Source: an uncultured Flavobacteriia bacterium (GTDB taxonomy: Bacteria > Bacteroidota > Bacteroidia > Flavobacteriales_D > Crocinitomicaceae). From it: DNA of 8,447 nt. Within the stretch, counting starts at the first letter, position 1. Every line of letters starts with the position of its first letter. This document shows positions 1 through 5,700 of the stretch, in pieces. The stretch lies in the NCBI GenBank assembly GCA_903887095.1, contig CAISOQ010000117.1, positions 1-8,447 on the forward strand, given 5' to 3'. The translations under genes and the position numbers were made by a program. The notes beneath the pieces are model-generated. The model was not told the DNA's origin and ran no database searches. It saw only the letters and a list, made by a program, of their open reading frames with translations.

Positions 1-68
1 TGTAAGTATTTGTCAAGTGATTGACTCTCGCGATTTGTAATCGACTTCGTAATTTTAAGCTGTCTCAT
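1..68 (-). CDS. rpoD: Primary sigma factor RpoD (sigma-70 family), N-terminal fragment
   Basis: Only the first 22 codons, read on the minus strand from the ATG at 68, lie in the window; the rest is beyond the left edge. The peptide starts MRQLKITKSI and continues with NRESQSLDKYL. This is the hallmark N-terminus of the Bacteroidota housekeeping sigma factor, which goes on into the sigma-70 region 1.2 segment. The protein directs RNA polymerase core to the TAnnTTTG promoters used by this phylum. The fragment has no stop, its start follows a purine-rich leader, and a well-matched promoter lies about 54 bases upstream. No conserved sigma region 2 or 4 can be seen, so the identification rests on the N-terminal motif alone, but that motif is distinctive. 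The gene lies downstream of htrA on the same strand but has its own promoter. Confidence 0.88.
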   Translation of the reverse strand, partial: MRQLKITKSITNRESQSLDKYL

Positions 69-121
69 TCTCTTCTGTTTCCTCTCTTTTTAAATTGTAC
101 CTAATGAACGGAAAATGGGTG

Positions 122-154
122 CAAAGTTACGACCAAAAAAAACTGTTTTCCAAA
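122..154 (-). promoter_or_regulatory. rpoD promoter (Bacteroidota -33/-7 type)
   Basis: On the minus strand there is a perfect TAACTTTG at 129-122, matching the TAnnTTTG -7 element of Bacteroidota. It is preceded by TTTG at 154-151 with a 21-base spacer, close to the usual spacing. Transcription would begin near 115, giving a leader of roughly 47 bases before the rpoD ATG. It lies between the htrA stop and rpoD, so rpoD can be expressed independently of htrA. Confidence 0.7.
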
Positions 155-215
155 TAATTTCTTCACAATTTTTTAATTCCCACTTCACACAAAAACCGTG
201 CCTTTCACAAACATT

Positions 216-1688
216 CTAGAGTCCAAAACCATAATAGTCTCTTTTGCCGCTAGGTGACAATACTTCTAAAAGCACACCGCGGTTCACTCCATTCAGTTTG
301 TTTGTTAGTTGCTCAACCGTTTCTACTGGTTCGTTATTGACTTTCGTTATCACCATACCTTCTTGTAAACCAATGGATTTTAGTTTTCCTGAGGTGAGTG
401 ATGTTATTTTTACACCGTAAGTCACGTTGAGCTCCTTTTTCTCTTTACTCGTTAAGTCGACAAATGTTGCACCCAACGCATAATTTTTTGAAATTTCTTC
501 TTTTGAGACTAATTTGGTCTCACCTTCTTTATTTCTTAAAACAAGTTCTTTTATCTCTTCATCTCCATTTTTAGTGCGAATGGTCAAGATTACTTTGTCG
601 CCAGGACGTCTTTTGCCTATTTCTTCTTGAAGTTCTGCCACAGAATTCACTTCCCTTGATCCGATTTTCAAGATGACATCACCGTCTTTCATTCCTGCAT
701 TTTGTGCAGATCCATCTTCCGTAACTTTGGAAACAAATACTCCTTTTGTGTTCGGCAGTTTATTACTTTCTTTTAATTCCTGGTTGATGTCAGCGATTTG
801 TACTCCAAGGTATCCGCGTTGAACAATTCCATAATCGATTAAGTCGCGCATTACTTTCTGTACCAAATTGACCGGAACAGCAAATGAATAACCTGAATAA
901 CTGCCTGTTTGAGAAGCGATTGCTGTATTTATTCCAACAAGCTCACCTTTTGTGTTCACAAGTGCGCCGCCACTGTTTCCTGGATTTACTGCCGCATCTG
1001 TTTGTATAAATGATTCGATTGGCACTATATTCTGTTGTGTTCGATCAGACAGAAGGTTTATGTTTCTTGCTTTCGCGGAAACGATTCCCGCAGTGACAGT
1101 TGATGTTAAATTAAATGGATTCCCCACTGCGAGTACCCATTCGCCAATATGAAGATCGTCACTATTGCCTAAAGGAATAGGTAGGAATCCACTGCCTTCA
1201 ATTTTTAAGACAGCTATATCTGTGGATGGGTCCGCTCCAACTAACTTTGCAGAATATTTCGAATTGTCGTTTAGAATCACCTCAATTTCACTTGCATTTT
1301 CAATAACATGATTGTTCGTTACAATATAACCTTCTGATGATACAATTACGCCAGATCCGGATCCAGAACCATATTGTTTGAATTCTTTTCCACCTGCACC
1401 GGGACCATAGAAAAATTCCTGAAACAAATCGCGTTGAAATGATGTTTGGACTACTTTGGTAGTTACGTGAACAACAGAATTGATGCTGCTCTCAGAAGCG
1501 TCAACAAAATTTGGTGCCAATACACCGCTTCCATCTAATGAAACTGCTCTTACATTGGCAAGACGGTTTCCGTCGATAACTTGGTCAGATAAATTTGTGA
1601 ACGGACTAGAAGATAACATTAGATAAGCTCCAAGTGGAAGCATTCCTCCTAAAAGTCCAAGTCCAAAAAGTTTTAAATTGTTTTTCAT
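216..1688 (-). CDS. HtrA/DegP-family periplasmic serine protease with two PDZ domains
   Basis: This is a 490-residue Do-family serine endopeptidase that degrades or refolds damaged envelope proteins in the periplasm. A hydrophobic N-terminal segment (about residues 5-25) acts as a signal or anchor. The trypsin-like domain (about 65-285) shows the full catalytic triad: His127 in TNNHVI, Asp157 in STDIAVLKI and Ser239 in NPGNSGGAL. PDZ1 covers about 290-385 (starting at RGYLGVQI) and a more diverged PDZ2 about 405-480, so the architecture is that of DegP/DegQ rather than single-PDZ DegS. I chose the ATG at 1688; the reading frame extends to a TTG at 1697, but the ATG directly precedes a Lys-containing signal sequence. 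The gene is divergent from dapF, and four TTAACA repeats lie upstream, suggesting stress or two-component control. The family is certain; whether to call it DegP or DegQ cannot be decided from sequence alone. Confidence 0.95.
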   Translation of the reverse strand: MKNNLKLFGLGLLGGMLPLGAYLMLSSSPFTNLSDQVIDGNRLANVRAVSLDGSGVLAPNFVDASESSINSVVHVTTKVVQTSFQRDLFQEFFYGPGAGGKEFKQYGSGSGSGVIVSSEGYIVTNNHVIENASEIEVILNDNSKYSAKLVGADPSTDIAVLKIEGSGFLPIPLGNSDDLHIGEWVLAVGNPFNLTSTVTAGIVSAKARNINLLSDRTQQNIVPIESFIQTDAAVNPGNSGGALVNTKGELVGINTAIASQTGSYSGYSFAVPVNLVQKVMRDLIDYGIVQRGYLGVQIADINQELKESNKLPNTKGVFVSKVTEDGSAQNAGMKDGDVILKIGSREVNSVAELQEEIGKRRPGDKVILTIRTKNGDEEIKELVLRNKEGETKLVSKEEISKNYALGATFVDLTSKEKKELNVTYGVKITSLTSGKLKSIGLQEGMVITKVNNEPVETVEQLTNKLNGVNRGVLLEVLSPSGKRDYYGFGL

Positions 1689-1719
1689 CTTTGTCAATAA
1701 TTAGAATGAATTTCAGATA

Positions 1720-1727
1720 CAATTATA
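1720..1727 (-). promoter_or_regulatory. Candidate -7 element of htrA
   Basis: The minus strand reads TATAATTG at 1727-1720, one mismatch from TAnnTTTG, 31 bases upstream of the htrA ATG. No TTTG is found at the expected -33 position, where one of the TTAACA repeats sits instead. A weak core with a repeat in the -33 position would suit an activator-dependent promoter. This is an inference from spacing only. Confidence 0.35.
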
Positions 1728-1745
1728 ACGACTGGCAATTAGTTT

Positions 1746-1788
1746 TGTTAAAAGACCGTTGTTAAAGATTGTTAAGCTGTTATGTTAA
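1746..1788 (-). repeat. Four TTAACA direct repeats between htrA and dapF
   Basis: On the minus strand TTAACA occurs four times, at 1788-1783, 1775-1770, 1765-1760 and 1751-1746. Three of the copies read TTAACAA and the first reads TTAACAT. Start-to-start distances are 13, 10 and 14 bases, roughly one helical turn or slightly more, all in the same orientation. Tandem half-sites about 10 bases apart are how OmpR/PhoB-family response regulators usually bind. The nearest repeat to htrA is 18 bases from its candidate -7, and the nearest to dapF is 19 bases from the dapF -7. The repeats are directly visible; the regulatory role is inferred. Confidence 0.5.
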
Positions 1789-1807
1789 CCTTTTTAAAGT
1801 AAAAGCC

Positions 1808-1815
1808 TACTTTTG
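1808..1815 (+). promoter_or_regulatory. dapF promoter -7 element
   Basis: TACTTTTG is a perfect TAnnTTTG match, 15 bases before the dapF ATG at 1831. No good TTTG is present at -33; the sequence there is GTTAACC, the outermost of the TTAACA repeats. Transcription would start around 1820-1822, leaving a very short leader of about 10 bases. The match also argues against an upstream TTG start at 1813, which lies inside this element. Confidence 0.55.
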
Positions 1816-1830
1816 TTTAACGAAAGAACA

Positions 1831-2613
1831 ATGCATATTGAATTCAAGAAATATCAGGGTACAGGAAACGATTTTGTAATGGTTGACAATCTTGATGGAC
1901 GCTATGATTCATTGAGTATTAAAGATGTTCAGCGTATTTGCAATCGAAGATTTGGCGTAGGGGCTGATGGGCTAATTCGCTTGAATTCGAAATCAGGTTT
2001 TGATTTTGAAATGGATTATTTTAATTCTGATGGATCGAAAAGTTTTTGTGGTAATGGCGCCCGATGTTCTGTCGCATTTGCAGCAACTCTTGGAATTGAT
2101 ACAACTGAAACTACTTTTTTGGCAATTGACGGGCCTCATGTAGCATTTAAGAAGGAAGATGTTATCGCCTTAGAAATGAACAATGTAAATGAGGTAGAAA
2201 GGATAGGTGAGGATTATAGAATGTACACAGGTTCGCCTCATTATATTCGTTTTTCAAAATACTTAGCCAATGAAGATATTGTAGCTTTTGGCAGAGAAAT
2301 TCGTTATTCAAGTCGATTTCTTTCAGAAGGAATTAATGTGAATTTAGTTGAGATTAAAGATGCAAATCACTTGGAGGTATTCACGTACGAGCGAGGGGTT
2401 GAAGACGAAACGCTGTCATGTGGAACTGGAGTTACAGCATGTGCGATAGCTTATTCAATGGAAAAAGGATTGTTTGGAAGCCAGGAAGTGCGTGTAACTG
2501 TCAAAGGCGGTAAATTGAGAGTCTCATTTGACCGAGTTTCAGAGCAAGAATTTACCAATGTCAGACTTATCGGTCCTGGCGAATATGTTTTTTCAGGGAC
2601 CTTCCATGTATAG
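1831..2613 (+). CDS. dapF: Diaminopimelate epimerase
   Basis: This cytoplasmic, cofactor-independent racemase converts LL- to meso-diaminopimelate, used for lysine and for peptidoglycan cross-links. At 260 residues it has normal family length. Both catalytic cysteines are present: Cys73 in FCGNGARC and Cys197 in LSCGTGVTAC, one from each of the two similar alpha/beta halves. Substrate-binding motifs are also clear: TGNDF at 11-15, GVGADGL at 42-48 and ERG at 187-189. The reading frame continues upstream to a TTG at 1813, but that codon lies inside the promoter element and the ATG at 1831 matches the family N-terminus (MHIEFKKYQGTGNDF), so I used the ATG. It is the first gene of a tightly packed plus-strand operon and its last 8 bases overlap the next gene. 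Confidence 0.97.
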   Translation: MHIEFKKYQGTGNDFVMVDNLDGRYDSLSIKDVQRICNRRFGVGADGLIRLNSKSGFDFEMDYFNSDGSKSFCGNGARCSVAFAATLGIDTTETTFLAIDGPHVAFKKEDVIALEMNNVNEVERIGEDYRMYTGSPHYIRFSKYLANEDIVAFGREIRYSSRFLSEGINVNLVEIKDANHLEVFTYERGVEDETLSCGTGVTACAIAYSMEKGLFGSQEVRVTVKGGKLRVSFDRVSEQEFTNVRLIGPGEYVFSGTFHV

Positions 2614-3130
2614 CTTCGAATTTGAGAATATCAATCAGTTTCATTCAGCGAATCTATCTGAAGGTACTTATCTATGGATTTGGTATGCTGACAAAATCCC
2701 ACCCCACATTGGTGTTTCAATTGAAGGAGACTATTTTAGCTTGAAATACAACGGGAAAGATGTTGGATTGAATTACGGTAAGGCTCTCCAAGTTATTCAT
2801 TCTAGAAAAATCCCATCCGTTTTCTTAAAAGTAAAAGGATTAATTTCGAAACACGACGTAGTTGAAATATTTAGTTCCCATGCATCTGCTAAAGTCGGAA
2901 AAGCAACTTGTTTAACGCCACTTGTTTTTCTCTTCGGTTTTCCGGATTGCAACCAACTTTCAGATTTATTGGTGTGTTTGGAGAATAAAAAAATGATTCA
3001 AAAAATAGTGGGAATAAACTTACCGAAAGGATACAAAGGAATCCCAAGTTATGGTGTAGAAGAAATTCAAAATAGATTACGTTCATTAGAAGATGCTAAA
3101 ATCATCAAACATATATCTCCGATCGGTTGA
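2606..3130 (+). CDS. Uncharacterised 174-residue protein between dapF and a GNAT gene
   Basis: I do not recognise a named family. I take the ATG at 2606, which overlaps the dapF stop by 8 bases; the open frame extends to a TTG at 2528, but that part is read through dapF and looks like shadow. There is no signal peptide and no membrane segment, so the protein is probably cytoplasmic. Distinct-looking motifs are YLWIWYADKIPPHIGVS (22-38), followed by GDYFSLKYNGKD (41-52), and SSHASAKVGKATCLTPL (90-106). The C-terminal third is charged and helical in appearance. The spacing of His34 in a PPHIGVSIEGDYFS strand pair and Cys102 faintly recalls circularly permuted NlpC/P60 or LRAT-like folds; this is speculation. 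The tight overlap with dapF and with the following acetyltransferase supports translation as part of the operon. Confidence 0.8.
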   Translation: MYSFEFENINQFHSANLSEGTYLWIWYADKIPPHIGVSIEGDYFSLKYNGKDVGLNYGKALQVIHSRKIPSVFLKVKGLISKHDVVEIFSSHASAKVGKATCLTPLVFLFGFPDCNQLSDLLVCLENKKMIQKIVGINLPKGYKGIPSYGVEEIQNRLRSLEDAKIIKHISPIG

Positions 3131-3614
3131 ACCAGAAGATGCGACTCGTTTGATGCTTTGGGAAAATAATCCAGAGCATTGGAAGGTTACAGATACGGAG
3201 GTGCCATTTTCATTGAATGGAATAATGCAACTAATTGAGCAGCAACAGCATATTCGTTCAACTGGTCAATTGCGTTTTATGATTTGTTTGAATAGTTCAA
3301 ATGAGTCAGTTGGTGCAATAGATCTTTATGACGCAGATTTTAAAAATGGGAACGCGGCTGTTGGAATTTTGATTGGTGAAAAAAATCAACGTGGTAAAGG
3401 GTTTGCAAAAGAAAGTCTAGAATTGATCGTGGAATATGCACGCGATTTTTTGGCAATGCACAATTTGTATTGTTCTATTCAAGCAGACAATTTGAATAGT
3501 CTTAAATTGTTTGAAAGTGTTGGTTTTGATCGCATTGGTATTCGAAAAGATTGGTTTTTATATAAAGGTCAGCGAATTGACGAAATAAGTTATCAGTTAT
3601 GTCTAAAAAAGTAA
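3093..3614 (+). CDS. GNAT-family N-acetyltransferase (RimJ/RimL/SpeG-like)
   Basis: This is a 173-residue single-domain acetyltransferase that would move an acetyl group from acetyl-CoA to an amine. It begins with the typical RimJ-type strand IYLRSVEPEDA (7-17). The acetyl-CoA pyrophosphate loop is visible as NQRGKGFAKESL (98-109, Q99-x-x-G-x-G/A pattern), and motif B follows as ADNLNSLKLFESVGF (131-145). The ending, DWFLYKGQRIDEISYQL, resembles SpeG and flagellin/ribosomal acetyltransferases, but the substrate cannot be told from sequence. The ATG at 3093 lies 38 bases inside the preceding gene. A later start would delete the first strand of the fold, so the overlap appears real. It also overlaps mltG by 16 bases, which suggests coupled translation. 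Confidence 0.92.
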   Translation: MLKSSNIYLRSVEPEDATRLMLWENNPEHWKVTDTEVPFSLNGIMQLIEQQQHIRSTGQLRFMICLNSSNESVGAIDLYDADFKNGNAAVGILIGEKNQRGKGFAKESLELIVEYARDFLAMHNLYCSIQADNLNSLKLFESVGFDRIGIRKDWFLYKGQRIDEISYQLCLKK

Positions 3615-4666
3615 TTCTAATTGTAGTTGCAGTCATTGCAATTGTTGGTGGGGTCATTATTTTCCCCAAATTTTCTCTATTCATGGCGAGTCGAAAAACA
3701 ACCGTGAATAATAAAGCTCTTGAATATTACATCAAGGGATTTACATCACTCGAAGTTTTGGCTCAAGATCTTGAAAAACAAGGTGCAATAGATGATGTTA
3801 AAGCATTCATCGGTGTTGCAGAGTACAAAGGATTAGGAAAAGAAAATATTGCTCTAGGAAAATACATTATAGAACCGGGCACGCCATACAAAACAGTCCT
3901 AAATGGAATAAAGCTCAATGATGCTGGAAACGGTAATGCGGAAGTGGAGGTCGATGTGACGTTTAATAATTGCCGGGATATCCGAGAGTTGGGTGGTAAA
4001 CTTTCAAAAATCTTATTGATTGATAGCGCAGCATTTGTAGAAATATTGGACAATCAAAAAACGTTGGAATTATTTGAAATGTCTCGTGAAGAAATACCTT
4101 CGATGTTCCTTCCAAATACCTACAAAATGTATTATGATACGGATGAAAAGCAATTCATTGAGCGTATGTCCGGAGAATTTAAGAAATTTTGGACGGAAGA
4201 TCGCATGTCTAAGTTGAAGAAAGTTGGACTTCAAAAACCTTCGGAAGCGGTCACATTAGCGAGTGTTGTATATTCAGAGCAGGGGCGAGTGCCGGAGGAA
4301 TGGCCAATCATTGCAGGTTTGTATTTGAACCGAATCAATCAGGGAATTAAATTGCAGTCAGATCCAACATTTAAGTTTTGCTGGGGCGATAAGTTGGATA
4401 GTGTGCAGCGTTTGTTGAATGTTCATAGAGACATTGATTGTCCTTACAACACCTATAAAATCAATGGCTTGCCTCCCGGGCCAATTTGTATTCCTCCGAC
4501 TGAAGTGGTGGATGCTGTGCTGAATCGCGATAAGAATAACTTTATTTTCATGATGGCTAAACCTGATTATACAGGCAGACACGACTTTAGGGTTCAATAT
4601 GCGGATCACGAAAAATTGGCGAAGATCTATCAAAATTGGTTGGCCCAGGAAATGAAAAACAGATAA
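3599..4666 (+). CDS. mltG: Endolytic murein transglycosylase MltG (YceG family)
   Basis: This inner-membrane lytic transglycosylase cleaves nascent peptidoglycan strands and is thought to help set glycan length by releasing them from the synthase. Its 355 residues are normal for the family. One transmembrane helix (about 4-23) follows a short MSKK cytoplasmic tail. A LysM-like region (about 45-105) comes next, then the catalytic YceG domain. By alignment with my recollection of E. coli MltG, the catalytic Glu218 corresponds to Glu227 in LASVVYSEQG. The nearby glutamate of the usual IxEKE motif is replaced here by Tyr225. Other family motifs are LYLNRI (241-246), LQSDPT (252-257) and YNTYKINGLPPGPI (283-296). 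The start overlaps the GNAT gene by 16 bases; the next in-frame Met29 would remove the membrane anchor, so ATG 3599 is preferred. Confidence 0.96.
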   Translation: MSKKVILIVVAVIAIVGGVIIFPKFSLFMASRKTTVNNKALEYYIKGFTSLEVLAQDLEKQGAIDDVKAFIGVAEYKGLGKENIALGKYIIEPGTPYKTVLNGIKLNDAGNGNAEVEVDVTFNNCRDIRELGGKLSKILLIDSAAFVEILDNQKTLELFEMSREEIPSMFLPNTYKMYYDTDEKQFIERMSGEFKKFWTEDRMSKLKKVGLQKPSEAVTLASVVYSEQGRVPEEWPIIAGLYLNRINQGIKLQSDPTFKFCWGDKLDSVQRLLNVHRDIDCPYNTYKINGLPPGPICIPPTEVVDAVLNRDKNNFIFMMAKPDYTGRHDFRVQYADHEKLAKIYQNWLAQEMKNR

Positions 4667-4667
4667 A

Positions 4668-5666
4668 ATGGAAAACAATAAAAGACGAAGGTTCCTGAAA
4701 TTGGGCCTTACTGGCTTTGCTTTAGGACTCATCAAGCCTTTTAAAGCTGGAGAAATGATTACTACGTCTTTTGAAGGGAAAGTGAGTGGCCCAATTGTCT
4801 TGTCCACCTGGAACCATGGTTTAGCAGCAAATTCAGCAGCTTGGGAAGTATTGTCCAAAGGGGGTTCAGCGCTCGATGCGGTCGAAAAAGGTGTTCGTGT
4901 TACCGAAGCAGATATTAGCAATCGCAGTGTTGGAATAGGTGGTATGCCTGATCGCGATGGTCATGTTACGCTGGATGCATGCATCATGGATCATGAATCG
5001 CGTTGTGGTTCCGTTGGATTTTTGGAGGGAATTGATCACCCAATTTCTGTTGCACGTGCAATCATGGAAAAAACTCAGCACGTAATGCTTGTTGGGGAAG
5101 GCGCTAAAAAATTTGCTTTGGAGCAAGGATTTGGAACGATTAAAACGCCTATTCCAGAGGTAAAAGCGGAATACAAAAAGTGGAAGGCTGAGAATAAAGA
5201 GTTGTTTAAAAAACCTGAAATAAATCACGAGAACCACGACACAATTGGTATGTTGGCAATGGATCAACAAGGAAATCTTTCTGGTTCATGCACGACGAGT
5301 GGATGGGCTTACAAGATGCATGGTCGATTGGGAGATTCTCCTATTATTGGGGCAGGATTATTTGTTGACAATGAGGTAGGTGCTGCGTGTGCTACTGGAT
5401 TAGGTGAAGCAATTATTCGAATTGCTGGGAGTCATACAGTTGTAGAATTAATGCGTCAGGGACATTCTCCTTCAGAAGCGTGTCGTATGGCAGTAGAACG
5501 AATCATTTCTAAACATAAAGATCTAACAGGTTTGCAATGCTGTTTTCTTGCAATTGACAAAAGTGGACGCGTAGGTTCATATTCTGTTTACAATGGGTTT
5601 AATTATGCATTGAAAACCAATGGTTTTGAAGGAATGGTGGATGCGCCATTTAATCGTAAATGGTAA
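4668..5666 (+). CDS. Tat-exported N4-(beta-N-acetylglucosaminyl)-L-asparaginase (glycosylasparaginase)
   Basis: This N-terminal-nucleophile hydrolase cleaves the GlcNAc-asparagine bond of N-glycoprotein remnants. The 332-residue precursor carries a Tat-type signal, KRRRFLK (5-11) followed by a hydrophobic stretch, so it should fold in the cytoplasm and be exported to the periplasm. The autocleavage site is His190-Asp191-Thr192 (NHDTIGM), which would free Thr192 as the nucleophile and produce alpha and beta chains. Other family positions are visible: STWNHGLAAN (46-55), GGSALDAVEKG (65-75), CTTSGWAYKMHGRLGDSP (208-225, with substrate-binding Arg220 and Asp223), and ATGLGE (242-247). These match the flavobacterial AGA enzyme rather than plant-type or isoaspartyl asparaginases. 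It begins one base after mltG, and a beta-mannosidase gene follows. Confidence 0.95.
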   Translation: MENNKRRRFLKLGLTGFALGLIKPFKAGEMITTSFEGKVSGPIVLSTWNHGLAANSAAWEVLSKGGSALDAVEKGVRVTEADISNRSVGIGGMPDRDGHVTLDACIMDHESRCGSVGFLEGIDHPISVARAIMEKTQHVMLVGEGAKKFALEQGFGTIKTPIPEVKAEYKKWKAENKELFKKPEINHENHDTIGMLAMDQQGNLSGSCTTSGWAYKMHGRLGDSPIIGAGLFVDNEVGAACATGLGEAIIRIAGSHTVVELMRQGHSPSEACRMAVERIISKHKDLTGLQCCFLAIDKSGRVGSYSVYNGFNYALKTNGFEGMVDAPFNRKW

Positions 5667-5700
5667 TTTTTAAAAACTTAAAGGCAAATTTCCAAAAGTC

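Noticed and set aside
69..215. Possible terminator after htrA in the 147-base gap before rpoD
   Set aside because: I found no GC-rich hairpin followed by a T-run on the minus strand; the gap holds only the rpoD promoter and leader.
952..1152. Short plus-strand open frame inside htrA
   Set aside because: It lies fully antisense to the trypsin domain and has no family features.
1689..1697. TTG start adding three residues to HtrA
   Set aside because: The in-frame ATG at 1688 gives a normal signal sequence, and TTG starts are uncommon.
1813..1830. TTG start adding six residues to DapF
   Set aside because: The TTG lies inside the TACTTTTG promoter element and family members start at MHIEFKKYQGTGNDF.
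2528..2605. N-terminal extension of the uncharacterised protein from a TTG inside dapF
   Set aside because: The added 26 residues are read from dapF coding sequence in another frame; the ATG at 2606 gives a typical short operon overlap.
4358..4921. Open frame of 187 codons on the minus strand across the mltG/glycosylasparaginase junction
   Set aside because: It is antisense to two well-recognised genes, has no recognisable domain or promoter, and its composition looks like the reverse strand of coding DNA.
4866..5270. Minus-strand open frame of 134 codons inside the glycosylasparaginase gene
   Set aside because: It is antisense to conserved catalytic motifs and shows no protein-family signal.
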